This document shows positions 46,201-59,016 of a DNA stretch of 64,000 nucleotides, one piece after another. Source of the stretch: Myoxocephalus aenaeus (lineage: Eukaryota; Chordata; Actinopteri; Perciformes; Cottidae). Numbering within the stretch: position 1 is the stretch's first letter; each line of letters starts with the position of its first letter. Both the position numbers and the translations under genes were made by a program. The stretch lies in NCBI GenBank assembly GCA_038501785.1, contig JBAMJR010000140.1, forward strand, positions 2,286,001-2,350,000, given 5' to 3'. The notes beneath the pieces were generated by a model that made no database searches, was not told where the DNA came from, and saw nothing but the letters and a program-made list of their open reading frames with translations.

Positions 46201-49200
46201 CCCCAGTCACTCTGAAACCATAGTGCCCTTTCCGCCCCTAACATCAGTCAGATCATGTTACAGTGCCATCCCCGCTCGCCAAGCTGGTGAACGGGCAGCA
46301 ATCCCCTCAGCGCCACACTCCCACTGCCCAACTCATCTATTATTGAAGCTGACATAATTGCATGGGGGGGGGGGGCATCATCCACCAATATCAAGACTCC
46401 CAATATAAAAGGCCTTTCAATAATTCAGGAACGAGATGCCCACCCCACGCTCTCGCACGATGAGATCATCGCGGCCCCTCGGACGCAGGAGGGCGTGGGG
46501 GCGTGTCCATGCGTTTACATGTGTGTGTGTGTGTTCACATGACCGTATGTCAGGTGTCAACTGTGAAAATGTAAAACCCGGTTCATTATGGGATGTGTCG
46601 CTGTGACCTCCCCCGCTACATACCACCACCGTCTAAAACCACCTTCATTAATCAAGTGTTTGTAAAAGAAAAGAAGAAGAAGAATAAAGGGTTGTGGGGG
46701 GTGTTATTCATTTGTATTCTAGTAAACTTCCGGCATCAGCATATACTGTGACTACAGGTGAGGCAAAATGCTCAGCGTGATTGATTGTGTCTCATTGTTG
46801 GGATAATGTGTGATCTGTGACCGATTGATTATGCCTCGCTGCGCCAGAATGACTCATTTGAATATTAACAAACTAGTCCCCGTGCGTTGCTATAAAATGT
46901 CATCAAGTTATTCCGAATTTTGAGATGCAAATGATACCCAATAAGTCACGTTAGCCGTAACTGCACTGGCACATCACATTTATTTATTGTGGACGATTTT
47001 TCCACAGTGACATTTAGGGCTCACAGGTCATTCATTAGCTGTTGGTTTTGCATGTTACAGCCTGACATTTAATGTCATGATTCATATTGTTAGACTTGTA
47101 TTGTGCCTAAATTCTCATTTATTGTCCATGTTTCTACATACAACAGTTCAAAAGGGTCACAAACACCACGACCAATGATATTTACAACCTTCGCGTCCCG
47201 TTTTTTAAAAGGAGCGCTTGAAGGTGGCGCATTCTTTTCTCTCACTGAAAATCCGCTCTGGAGCCGACAGATTTGCAGTAACCAATAATTGTACGCTTTT
47301 TTTTTTTATGTGTGTGTGTGTGTGTGTGTGTGCGAGTATTTGCGAGAGCAGTGATGAACACAGACAGCACAACAATCTATTTTTTTTTGTCCACAGCGAT
47401 CTAAACACAAGAGTCAGATATTTTGACGGCTCCAGTCGGCACCGTTTCAGCGTTGATGGAGATATCAGGGCTCATTTTCCACCCTTCGCAGGAAGCAATT
47501 CGCTGCCATTCATTCCTGTGCTGCATGAAAAACAACTTCCACGGCGCAAGACAATCCATCACAACAACGATCAAGCCTGCATTTGCTCCGCTGTGTCGTT
47601 ATCTCAGTGTGCCGAGTTGAGTATTTTCATATCATTGTGCGCATTACATTAGCGTCTGTTTACTGTCGATCACTGGACTTGACAGGAAGAGACGGATCGT
47701 TGCCTCACATGCTAGCTTATCGTATTAATTCATTCGTTTCTGAGGTAAACTTTCTTAGCCGGGGCACTGGTCGCTTTCTGAACATTTGACGCTGCCTTAA
47801 ACATCACGTGCGATGCAACAACAAAAAAATTGCGAATCAGATGCAGAGAAATAAATAGGATGGAAGTTTAAGTGACACCTGTATCCTCTGGAGGGCTGTA
47901 GCCTAAACTGAGCTGTGTGTGCTGTCGTAGAAAACAGTGCAGAGGTCGTGATTGTCTCAAGGCCAAAAGGTCAAATGTTTGATCCAAACAACTGCCGCCA
48001 CTGGTTCGCACGGAGCTCAATCCGTCGGCATGACCTTGTCAAATTGTCCCTGTCGATGCGGCAGTGCAACAAATGTGGACGCATCACCCACACAGTATGC
48101 ACATCCTTCCCTTTCTCAAGTGCTTTAAGTGACAATAACGCTCATGCAATATCACTAAAACTATCACACGCTGACTGATGTGTAAAGTCAGCTGCATGAC
48201 CAAACAGCCAAACTTCACCGGGCTCCTACAGGGCTCCTACAGGGCCCATCAGCCTCCCATAGCTAATAAACAGTAATGACCTGCTTCCCCAACACGTCTC
48301 GGAGCCTCCCTTCGTGTCGGCGTGGTGATGAGGACAAAACAGCGGAGCCAGCAGAAAGAGGCTAGCGCCTGGGGTGGCCCGGTAATTACTGTTAATTGGT
48401 TTAACGTGGGGATGGATGGAGAGGAGGATGAGGCGAGAGAGGGGATGGAAGGAAGAGTGGAGTTCTCGCTCCGAGCCCCGTCTGATGCGATGGAGGGTGT
48501 GTTATCGCAGCTCTCTATCAGTGTAGCATGAGCTAATGTGGAGGAGTGGGGAGGCGAGGCTAGATACGCGGGGGCGGCGAGTGCATCGGCTGTCTGGTAA
48601 ACAAGCATCGGCTCGTACGGGCACGAACATCCACGCGTGCGGATACGCGTAGCTTTAGCATTAAACTAAGACTAGCGCTAGCATCGGTGCGACGGGTGTG
48701 AGGACACGAAGACCATTTATACAGTAATAAAATATAAAATAAATCAAGCTATGCAAGGAACAAGTGTGAATACGTTGAACACATGCAGACGTCAACACAC
48801 TTTACTGTAAAACCCCCACACACACACACACACACACTCGGATTACACGGAGCCTGAGGGGAGCCTCTCACCCAGATAAGACAGGCAGTCTGAGAGCCAT
48901 TTACCACCAATTTGATGCTTAGTGAGCCTCCTATCAGTGGCTGTGTGGGCAGAGAGAGATGAGGTGTGGAGTATTCCCCACTCCGCTCCATGCTAATACC
49001 CCGACCATAACCTCATCAACAAGCAATGGACATCTGCACAGTGCTGCACTGTAATCTCCCTGGGAGACGCAGAGAGAGAGAGAGAGAGAGCGAGAGACAA
49101 AGAACAGCAGATTTTAGGGGAAGATGAAAGAGACCTTTGGACCGAAAGCTGCAGTGTGGGTGTGCAGATAAAGCAAAAGAGTGGAGGGTGACCCATAAAT

Positions 49201-49389
49201 TACCCAAAAGACTTTCTTCTTACTTGTGCGATATAATTCACAGCGCTGATACTCAAACTGGGGTCATCTGCATTGACAATGTAAACAAAAAGAACAATAT
49301 GACCAATTATAGGTTGTTTTTCACTCTGATTCGCGATGCCTTGTTTTCTGCTGCTAAACTGTCTGACCGCTGCTATTAACGCACACTTA
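46197..49389. other. Intron, no gene seen
   Basis: (GT)n at 47311-47331; GGGCTCCTACA twice at 48220-48242; (CA)n at 48816-48837; (GA)n at 49073-49090. 48260-48700 is relatively CpG-rich. The 144-codon plus frame at 47218-47652 and 119-codon minus frame at 48249-48608 lack domains and splice context. Confidence 0.5.
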
Positions 49390-49745
49390 AATAGTTTCCT
49401 AATCTGTTTTTGCACTATATGTTATATGTTTTTGCACTATGTTTATATGTCTTTGCACTATGTTTATATGTTATATGTTGTCTATTTTTTACTTTTTTTT
49501 TAAATGTGCACTATTCACTTATGTTTCTGCACTATGTTTATATGTTTATATGTTGTTTATATGTTATATGTTGTCTAGTTTAGATGTTGTTTATATGTTT
49601 ATATGTTATATGTTGTCTATTTTTTACTTTTTTAAATGTTGCACTATTCACTTTTTTTTCAGACAGTAGAGAAACCTAATTTCAGGTCCTCTGTATGTTT
49701 GCACAATATGGAAGAAGTGACAAATAAAACTGACTTTGACTTATA
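49390..49745 (+). mobile_element. Probable LINE 3' end with tandemly duplicated UTR
   Basis: TTTATATGTTATATGTTGTC followed by a T-rich stretch and GCACTATTCACTT occurs twice (about 49461-49520 and 49597-49652), a tandem duplication of roughly 135 bp. It then ends in GACAAATAAAACTGACTTTGACTTA, the sort of A/T-rich repeat tail seen on CR1/L2-type LINEs. No reverse-transcriptase relic was recognised upstream. Confidence 0.45.
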
Positions 49746-50572
49746 TAAGAAATTCTCTCACTTGAGTTGCAGTGTATGCAGTATGAGTTTTCTGTTCCAG
49801 AAAGAAAGGGAAAGTCATTGAGTAAGCGCTGCAGGACGGCGATGACATTGAAATCCTTCGATCCTGATGTGCAACCTTCTGATCCGGAGTCGAACACACG
49901 ACTGTTGTTGTCACAACGTCCTCACAGAGAGATAGCCGCGCGTAGCTCGTGAGAACAGCGTCAGGTGTGATCCACATTGGCTGAGCGACACCTTTCCCAC
50001 TTTGTATCCTTTCCTATCTCTTTCTCTCGGGCTGCACGTTTCAGTGTGAGGCCAGTGTGAGTGAGAAAAAGCTGAAGATTCCCTGTCGAGTTTGCTTGTA
50101 AACAAACACAGTTCATGTGCAGTGCTTCTCACATTAAAATAAAAAAATCGAGTCCTTGAGGCTTAAAAACATGTGTTGAATGCATTCCCTTCCTCGTGAA
50201 ACCTGCATCGTTTACGTGGGCTGTCTTCTTCCTCTCCACCGTTGGTCGCCCTAGTGGATCGGTGAAATAGCATGAAATCTATAAAGACACGGCCATTCTG
50301 AGGTAAAGGCCAGTTTCTCCTACCACAACGGGCAATTTGATATGCAGACCAAGCTTGCACCTGATGAGATATTTACAGCTAACACATGCACTACACTTTT
50401 GCGGGAATGTAAATCACGTCACGTGTGTGTGTGTGTGTGTTTGTGTACATGCACACCTGTTAGCTTGAGAGACAAACAAAACAGGAAGCTGCTCACCAAG
50501 ACACGGAAAACCAATCAAAGCTACTAAATACTTGGACTTTTACACATGAGAGACAGCCGTTATAGTACGTCG
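49746..50572. other. Intron, no gene seen
   Basis: Unique-looking; short (GT)n at 50424-50441. Confidence 0.5.
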
Positions 50573-50991
50573 TCACCTTCCTAAAATAATGGCATAAGTC
50601 ATTTTTTCAGGTTTTTCAGAAAACACAAAAAGCTAATACCGATGTAATAGGGGTGCACAAGCTGCCTCTAGACACTGCACAACAGGCATACAGTAATAAC
50701 GGTCAAATTATGTTATGATTACTAATATTATGTTCGAGTGAGATTTTCATTGACAAAAATGCTAACTCAATTGCTAGCTTAAATGCTAGCTTCAAAATGC
50801 CATCTTGAAAAGCTTGTAAAATGGCCTAAGTCACATTGTCTCTTGACATCGGCTGTTTATGGGGGTAGAATCACATGATCTGTTCAACTGAGGATGTAGG
50901 AGATTTTAGGTGAGGTGACCAGTATCATGAGGAGATGATTTAGGCAAGAAAATCATTTTTGTCAAAAAATGACATTATTTTAGGAAGGTGA
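50573..50991. mobile_element. TIR element (MITE-like), 419 bp
   Basis: TCACCTTCCTAAAATAATG at 50573-50591 is perfectly inverted at 50973-50991. The pairing resumes with TCATTTTTT on both sides after a 7-base insertion (GCATAAG) in the left arm. No target duplication was found. The interior is AT-rich with GCTAGCTTAAATGCTAGC-type motifs and no coding. Confidence 0.75.
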
Positions 50992-53875
50992 GGATGTGTG
51001 GTATTGGGGACAATTAGCCACTGGGCTACGGGACCGAAACCAACCCAAACAGAACCTGAGGCCTTGACTCTGCATCGTCCCCAAGAGAAGAGACCTGAGC
51101 TACCGTCTCACACAAGACGCAGGAGGGTTCTGGCCGGCGTCCCTTCATCGCACTCAGACGCCCAGAGTCCGACTCTGAGTCACACGGGTCGTAAGCACGG
51201 CCAGCGCTGACACTATAAAGACAGGTCTCCTCTACTTAGTTTTACGACTACTCCAATGCACGCAATCAGCCGTAAAATCCCCCCTCGCACAAAAGAGCCC
51301 TCCAATAAGCTTCTCGTGGAGCACAATAAAAACCCAGCCGCCCCCGGGCACAAAAACAACTGCTTCTCCTCAAGTCGATTTATGTCCCGAGCCGCTCTCG
51401 TCGGGTGACGGGAGAAGAAAGAAGAAGAAAAAAAACTGCTGTGTCTTTATGTATCTTTTTCGGGACAACGGAGCCATCTAGAGAATTGAGGGCCATCGCA
51501 AATCAGCTGCTGTAAAACACCACGGCTGATCGGTAAACAGGCCCGTCAACCGGACTTCTGATCGATCGAGGCCGTCACGAGGAAGTATACATTTCATAAG
51601 CACATTACAATGCACGTCAACAGTTATGACTCAACGTAATCGGTTCATATTTGCGAGAAAGACACAAAGACCACAGGCCGTCAATAACTCAAAGAGCCAC
51701 GACGCAGCGAGGTACGGCGCCACGCGGAGCAGAGGCAAAGAGGTCAACGCGTTGATAGCCAAGGCCGTTACATCACCGACATCATACCAAGCCCCATTGG
51801 GTTTAACAGTCCCAGGTAAGTCACAGGACATATCCCCATCGCCAACACCGCTTACGTCAACTTTATGGTTTAACAGCTTCCACACTGGATGTGAGTGTAA
51901 AGTAGATGTCTGTATAGTGCGATTGGAGATCATGGAGCTGTATTTTGTGTGACGGTGGATTTATGCGGCTGCCCTTAATCAGGGACAGCTTTATGAAGTC
52001 TCACTCTCGAGTCAACGGAGACGATCTCCAAACGCTCCACGTCTCCACGCCGCTCAGCCTGACGGATGCCGAGGTACGGCTCAACTTAGTGACTGTCGGG
52101 GCAACGTGACTGACGCTGAGTAGGTGGTAAATCCTGCTGTGAAGAGTCTTTCGATCTGCTCGACTCCTCGAGAAAGTTCATTATTCCATCGTTTTTAGCT
52201 TCGCCTTACACGCCTATTAACAGGTTTCTCCTAAGTCCTCTCCCCCTCTATTGACAATCCTCACTCTCCTCCTCTCTAAACCTTTCCAGCACAATGCCGG
52301 TTTTAGCTGGGATGAGAGACAGTGGTGATGGCTGCTTGAGTTCATCAGCGGAGGTATAAGCCTGAAAGTTAACCAGCGGCGGGCCATTAGGCTTTGGATG
52401 CGTAAGCTCTCAGAGCTGCGTAGTATCGGCGATGAGCGATGCTTCAAAGATGTGCACGGTGGGAGTCGAGAGGCAGAGGGCTTAGTGCTTTATAGGACTG
52501 GAGTTGTGGGAAGTTTTCTAAAGTGCGCCAAGTGGAGTTGTTCTTCACGCAGGGGGGGGGAGAGACAGTCTTCTAGAAGGGATGAGTTGAAGGACTGCTG
52601 TGTAAACCATCTGCGAGGCTGATGAAAGCGATCCGCGTCGGCCTTAAAGTCTGTGAGCAGGATTCACTCGTAAAAGAAGAGCAGTCCTCGGAGGCCCTTT
52701 TTTGATCGGAAACTTTGACAACGTGACACTGCAGTTCCTCCAACGTCCAGCAGTGGATCCACAAGCACATGCACTTCTTATGACCATTTAGATCCCATAT
52801 ATAAACACACTCCCTGGCTGAGAAGTCTGATTCATGCACACACTCACACAAAAGCATTTAGGTGAGCCTTGAGAGTAAATGCGTATCCTGCTCCCCTGCT
52901 GCGAGGTGTTTTACAGTGTGGCTGCTACAAAGCAGGGTGAATCACATACTGTACGTATATGTGTCCATAGAGGCCGGGCCTAATGTGAAGCATAACAGCA
53001 GCACTGCCAAAAGACAAAGGGAATCCATTTGGAGCCATTTCACGCATGAGGAGGAGGAGGAGGAGGACAGTGGATAATAAATAGGACATTCTCTGGAGAA
53101 AGACGGTCTTCCCACTCTTTCCACATCAAGGTGACGACAGGAGAGAGAGAGAGAGAGAGAGAGCAAAGCCTGGTTTCTTCCTCACGCCTGATATGCTATT
53201 CCTGATGAAAGCATGCCTACAAGAACTTCAGCAGCTCTCTGAGCAAATTTAGCTTTTCACTTCCACGGCAAGTTTGTTCAAGTTTGCAAGCTTCACGGCT
53301 CCGCCGCTTTTAAAAAAAAAAAAACTTTGCAAATGCAGCGGCGTGTGCACCTCTCCCGTGTGAAGCAGCGAGCCCGTCTGAAGAAGAGACGGAGTCTTGA
53401 GTTACTCTCCTGCTGTGATGAGGCGTCCCTCGACTTGGCTCCTGAAAGAATCGATGAACATGCGTGGAGATCTCAGGATATGGGCCCGTGTCGTCAACAT
53501 TGCTTCTGAACACGCGGCCGTGCTTCAGCAGCAAGCGTCATGCGATATCCCTGAACTGTGCAGGAAGCAAAGGACGTGTTTTTGATCCTTGCAAATAAAG
53601 TGTCCTCCTGTAAAGAAAAAAATCCTTCTTGACTCACTTTTACAATAACTGCATCAAGCAAATGCTCGAAGTGTCGACATTGGATCTAAAGACGTCCTTG
53701 GTCAAATGGATACAGTCCATTACATAATCACAAGATCCACGTTTAATGTGGAGGGGATTGTTTTATTTTGTTAAAGTTAATTTTGTGAGTGACTTGGCAA
53801 TGTTGTTGTACGAGGCCTCCAGCTCACTGAGGAGTCTGGCCCCTGTCTCTACGAGCTCTCCAGCAGTGACGCCAC
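50992..53875. other. Intron, no gene seen
   Basis: 51240-51560 is repeat-free with a visible CpG content. G-run at 52551-52559; (GGA)n at 53049-53066; (GA)n at 53141-53162; A12 at 53311-53323. The 108-codon frame at 51626-51952 has an equal frame on the other strand. Confidence 0.5.
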
Positions 53876-53892
53876 AGCGCCCCCTGCTGCAT
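53876..53892 (-). promoter_or_regulatory. CTCF-like motif (candidate)
   Basis: On the minus strand, ATGCAGCAGGGGGCGCT matches the CTCF core (CAGCAGGGGGCGCT) as I know it. Occupancy cannot be inferred. Confidence 0.4.
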
Positions 53893-55525
53893 CAGGACGG
53901 GAGTGCAACCTGATGAGGAGCCATCAGTCATCGCTGCACCTCCTGTTTCAGCCAGTGGATCACTCTGACACCCTGGAGAGCTGCTTATACTTCTTCTGAT
54001 GAATGCCATCATTGACACGCTGCTGCCACAGTCGAGTGAGTCAGTGTGGGATGAGGAGCTGTTTTGGTATGGATCAGCGATTCCCCGGTGTCCCTTCAGC
54101 TTTTGGAGAGCGCAAACAAGTTGTCTGATTGAGATTAAAGGGACGTTTTACACAAGCAAGAGCTAGTTACATGTTTTGAAGTGATCTCATTATTCAATTG
54201 ACCGGGAAAAAAAAAGGATGGCAATTTTGTTAATCAAGAAATTCCACGTCATTTATTGTCTGCCAATATCAAATATTTGCAGGTCAAAGCCTGGCGAACG
54301 TGACGATTGGCTCGGTTATCTTTACACCATTATCATTGAACAACTTTGGGTTTTGTTTGTCTGAGTGAATAAGCTATTATACACACAACAAAGCAAAGCT
54401 GGGGACTTGTAATGGGGAGATCATAATGCCTCACTTTCCACAGGCTGAATGGTTCATTGATTCATTGAAATATGTATCCACAGCCACACTGGTAATGACA
54501 TTATATGTTTTGTTTCAGCCCTACTTTTGTGTTTCTGTTTCTAACTCACACCAAACAGTTACAAAGACTTATATCAGAAATTAGTTCGACATTATATATA
54601 TATAGCCTTTAACTGAAGTTAGTTTGCCATCGTTCTTCTATTGCCTTCCTGTAGGGAAAACATAAAGCACTACTTTACCTTATGCTGTTCCACTTCACTC
54701 TGGGTCACGTTGTGTTGGGTTACATTGCAGTGAATCACTGTGTTTTATTTATTGTATTATCTTTTCTCCAATGATTCCAGGGACTTTTAGAGACTCTGTA
54801 GACGTTATTAAAAGCCACAGAGACAATAATGAAGACAGTGAAGCCCCCGCTTATAAACCCCTCTACACAGTGATATAATACAGAAACGCTACCGCTTGAC
54901 AATAAGACATTTGTATATATATATAAAAAGAAAAGAAAACCTGTCAGGGAAAGCAAAGGTAGCACATTTCAATATTTCATCTAGACTTTCTCCTTTACCA
55001 AGCCAGCCGTGAAATACAGGCATAAACACAACACCCCCCTACTGAGACCAGCCTGGTGGAAATGGATGAGACGTCACGTGTGTGTTAAATAACGGAGGCA
55101 CATTGCCACGTCCGGATGTGGTGGATTCAATGGTAGAGTGTTCTTGAATGTGTCAAGTTTCCTCTACCAGTCACAGATACATGGGAATGTAGTCACATTG
55201 GAATTCCTGTTCTCCCTATAACGGTTTAACTGTGGCTGAATATTGATCATTTGGAATGTAAAATGAGAATTAAAATACAGATATTGTTGTTTTTATTACT
55301 GACTGTGTGTTGTGTTTCAACTTAGTTGATTAAATTGCTCAATTACTTGAATTAAGTCACTAAATATGGATGAAAGATGCCTTTCATTAATGACTTTCAT
55401 TGTTATACATTGGCATAAACATATGATCTATTTCTTAACAAAATCCCTGATTTGTTTTCTTAACGCCTCATTAGATCATTGAGCTGAAACCCAAACATCC
55501 CAACAGATTGTACATTCACAGTGTC

Positions 55526-55529
<4 letters not shown>
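53893..55529. other. Intron, no gene seen
   Basis: AT-rich unique-looking DNA. A9 at 54207; small TA runs at 54593-54602 and 54913-54924. Confidence 0.5.
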
Positions 55530-55599
<70 letters not shown>

Positions 55600-55646
55600 T
55601 GTACTGCATTGACGTGTACCTGCGTCCACACATAAACAAACCTATA

Positions 55647-55684
<38 letters not shown>

Positions 55685-55736
55685 GTAACATGTGCATCCA
55701 CACACACACTGAGACACACCCAAGTCTACACGACAG

Positions 55737-55781
<45 letters not shown>
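55530..55781. repeat. Cluster of three (CA)n blocks
   Basis: CA runs at 55530-55597, 55651-55682 and 55739-55780, separated by CA-rich spacers (CACACATAAACAAACC, CATCCACACACAC). The whole 250 bp reads as one expanded, partly decayed CA tract. Confidence 0.95.
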
Positions 55782-55782
<1 letters not shown>

Positions 55783-56358
55783 AGAAGAGACCACCTGTCA
55801 GTGTGTGTTGCGCTCCACAGGCAGCATCGCCTGCTCGCGGTAAAAAAAACTATTTGATATTCATATCAGCTCCATAGCCTCCAATCAAATGCCTCTCCCG
55901 TTCCTTTTTCTATCTCTCTCCCTCCCAGACATAATAATGACACAACATAAAAGTGGAGTGTAGAAATCTAGCAGTGCAGGTGAGTTGTTTGATCTCGAGA
56001 GGAAAAAAAAACACAGCAGCATTTCTGGAGCTGAAAAAAATAAAAAAAAAGAACCACGGAGGAAGGTGAAAAAGACAAATTGCAAAGAAGTTGGGGAAAG
56101 TTTTGAAGCAGAGCCCATGAAATGGAGACTCAAGGCACACGTGCAGTTGTGTTGCGTTACACACACACACACACACACACGCAAACACACACGCAAACAC
56201 ACGCGCGAAGGGATGCGAGCGGCAACAGAGCGGGCGCTCGGCCAAGTTCCAGGAGGGCACTGGGCCAGGGCGGCTGTCCTGCCAAACGGCCCCCCAGGCA
56301 GCCGAGGACAATCCACCATCAACAGCGCAATTAGGAAGCAGGACTCAGCTGGTCCACA
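55782..56358. other. Intron, no gene seen
   Basis: A-runs at 56001-56011 and 56033-56050. A short (CA)n at 56160-56180 continues in CACGCAAACA units to about 56202. The long frames on both strands here are driven by CA/GT repeats. Confidence 0.6.
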
Positions 56359-56360
56359 CA

Positions 56361-56427
<67 letters not shown>
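56359..56427. repeat. (CA)n microsatellite, ~33 units
   Basis: Perfect run after a CACACACCCACAC lead-in. Confidence 0.98.
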
Positions 56428-56428
<1 letters not shown>

Positions 56429-57559
56429 GAAGGGGATGCAAGGGTTGAAGAAAAAAAGAGTCGGCAGACAGAGAGCGGGATGAGTGGATATGCACATGTG
56501 AGCAGCAGCATCACAATGCTCAATAAGCAAGACATTTAAAGGCATTTAAACAAACAAACACACTTTCAGGAACCTTCTGCCGATGTGTCAAAAACATCCG
56601 TCGCAACAAAAGAAAATTGCAGGTGATTATTAAAAAGGAACAAAACGCACCTTTGCATTGGAAACTAATGAAATGATCTCACCCACTGGGCCAGATGTGT
56701 CACTGCTTTCAAGGCAGAACTATTTGCTATTATTGCAAATAAGTGTATGTTTTAGGTGGCACAAAGAAGAATGAAAGGTTTTCGAGTAAGACCAAATCTA
56801 GAAGTATGGCACGACCCTCCCTGCTTTGTCTTAGCCATGTTTAACATATATTAGCTTTCAGAGTGCTAACTGATAATATTGCCCTTTATTGCTCTTTGTG
56901 GGGTGAGAAAGTGTCTTTGTTTCACGACCCTCTCTGTATACGAAACACTACTGCCAAGGTAAATGCAATGTATTCTGCCTCCCAAATAATGCGTGGCTGA
57001 AATGTTATTCCCCCCCTGCAGCGAAACTCATTTTCACAGCCACACGACAAAATGTTAACATCGGCTTCCGAGTGAAATGTCACCGTGATTCCTTTGTCAA
57101 ACTGAAGCTGGTTCTCCTGATGTTCAGAGGGGAATCTCCTCTGGTCTCAGGTGCCACACCTGTGCTAATAGGACTGCTGATTGGATGCGCACACACACAC
57201 ACACACACACACATGCAGACTGAGGCCAGACACACCAGGAAGTTGTTTGCTTCACTCTGCGTTTGGGGACTGTTTGTGTGAGGAACACGGGTCTTGACAT
57301 ATTTTCTTTTTCTACATATTCATCATGCGTGGAGAGAGGTAGAGATACAACATAAAAAAAAGAGGGAGAAGGCGAGAAACAAAGACTGAATAGAGGTATT
57401 TCAACTTGATAGAAGTGCAAAAGCCTGTTGGCATTTTTCTTTTTCTCTGTCTCTCTCTGTCCTCTTTATTCAACCCTTCTCTTCCTCATAATAATGGAGG
57501 CGGCGTGTTGAATAAAATATCAGCATGTGTTGTTGACGGGGCAACCTGGTTTGGAATCT

Positions 57560-57562
<3 letters not shown>
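56428..57562. other. Intron, no gene seen
   Basis: (CA)n at 57188-57211. Otherwise unique-looking. Confidence 0.5.

Positions 57563-57637
<75 letters not shown>
57563..57637. repeat. (GT)n microsatellite, ~37 units
   Basis: Perfect run, paired with an inverse (CA)n 48 bp downstream. Confidence 0.98.
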
Positions 57638-57639
<2 letters not shown>

Positions 57640-57683
57640 AGGCATACTGAACAATCTGTCGCCCTACAAAATATCGGGATCAG

Positions 57684-57684
<1 letters not shown>

Positions 57685-57720
<36 letters not shown>
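57685..57720. repeat. (CA)n microsatellite
   Basis: 18 units, inverse of the preceding (GT)n. Confidence 0.97.
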
Positions 57721-57722
<2 letters not shown>

Positions 57723-57849
57723 GCATGCTATGAACACACAGCGTCATAAATACGTCCTAAACCTCTGTCTTGCTGAGCGTCTTGATCACACGTACACACA
57801 CTTTCCGCTGCCATTCATTTTCACAGGTGGAGGTGCACTCCTCCCCCCA

Positions 57850-57921
57850 GAAGAAGAAGAAGAAGAAGAAGAAGAAGAAGAAGAAGAAGAAGAAGAAGAA
57901 GAAGAAGAAGAAGAAGAAGAA
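57850..57921. repeat. (GAA)n trinucleotide repeat, 24 units
   Basis: Perfect AGA/GAA run, second of two in this intron. In the pard3 transcript it reads (TTC)n. Confidence 0.98.
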
Positions 57922-58518
57922 AGGAACGAGGTGCACCAAAATACAACAGGGGAGAAACACCTTTCTTTTGGTTGATGGGGATGAGGATGTGTTCCACAGT
58001 TGTTGTTCAAAGAGACATGTTTGAAATACAAGTAGGTGGCACATCTGTCGCGTATTTTTTTTGTTTCCTGTCATGAATTATTAACATCCTGTCATTGCTG
58101 GCAGCAACAGTCATCATTACCTCACATGTGAATAGAAATAATGACAAAACTACGTCTCATATCTGTCAGTCGTGCCCAAACTTTATAACAAAGAATAAAA
58201 CAGAATGATCAGCAAAAGCTTTGTCAGGCCTTTCTTATTATTATTTTTGGTTTTCATTTCAAGTGTGCACTGATTACCAGCTACACATACGAGGTGATTC
58301 ATCCTGATTGGGGGAATTGTGCCTTTGCTTACGTCCCAACACAGAAGAGAGCTCAGAGGTTATTAATGTTGTTCCATTGTGGATCCCTGGATGTATTGAA
58401 CCAGCTCTTCTGTTTCAAAGATAGCCGGTCAAATCGTCAAAGAAAAATGGTTCATGAAAACTGGTGAATAACAACATTATGACAAACGATATGTCTGACA
58501 GCCCTGATCATGTCTACA
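57922..58518. other. Intron, no gene seen
   Basis: AT-rich unique-looking sequence leading into hAT-like copy B. Confidence 0.55.
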
Positions 58519-58608
58519 CAGGGTTCATACACATTCTGACCAGTGGATTTCCATGACTTTTCCATGACTTTAAACCAAATTTCCATGACCATTACCGATG
58601 TAAACATG

Positions 58609-59016
58609 TAAATCATGCACACCACCAGAGTCAGGAAGCGGGCTGTAAAGATCACCACAGACCCCTCACACCCTGGACACAAGCTGTTCCAACTCCTCCC
58701 CTCTGGAAGGCGCTACAGAGCACTGTACGCCAAAACCACCAGACACAGAAACAGCTTCTTCCCACTGGCCGTCACTCTAATGAACAGTTAAACAGACTCT
58801 TCATCTGCACTATCTGCACTTTTTTGTTGTTTTACTACTGTCTTTAATGTCCTTTTTATATTTTTTACTACTGTCTTTAATGTCCTTTTTATATTTTTTA
58901 TATTTGTCTTGTATATTGTGTGTGAAAAAAGTACGAAGAGCAAGTGAAACCGGAGTCAAATTCCATGTATGTGCAAATTTACATGGCCATTAAAGCTGAT
59001 TCTGACTCTGATTCTG
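58609..59016 (+). mobile_element. 5'-truncated LINE nested in copy B
   Basis: About 408 bp: a coding tail, a 3' UTR containing a tandem TTTTTTACTACTGTCTTTAA-type duplication (about 58815-58895), and a terminal GATTCTGACTCTGATTCTG repeat. Copy A shows the undisturbed sequence at the same point, so both junctions are resolved to within an A or two. No target duplication is evident. The short repeat tail and C-terminal motif place it near the CR1/L2/Rex1 group. Confidence 0.85.
58612..58791 (+). pseudogene. C-terminal relic of a LINE reverse-transcriptase ORF
   Basis: In frame from 58612 to the TAA at 58789-58791, with residues DPSHPGHKLFQLLPSGRRYR and, further on, TTRHRNSFFPLAVTLMNS. The pattern LLPSGRRYR...NSFFP.AV.LMN is the characteristic extreme C-terminus of CR1/L2/Rex1-type LINE polyproteins. 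The relic has no internal stop, so it is probably young, but it lacks the endonuclease and reverse-transcriptase domains and cannot function. Confidence 0.8.

Noticed and set aside
46865..46900. ACTAGTCCCCGTGCGTTGC resembling a transposon terminus
   Set aside because: No inverse partner or target duplication found nearby.
47218..48608. 144-codon plus frame (47218-47652) and 119-codon minus frame (48249-48608)
   Set aside because: No domain, no splice context, unbiased composition.
55985..56539. 184-codon plus and 216-codon minus frames
   Set aside because: Both strands open through the same CA/GT tracts; repeat artefact.
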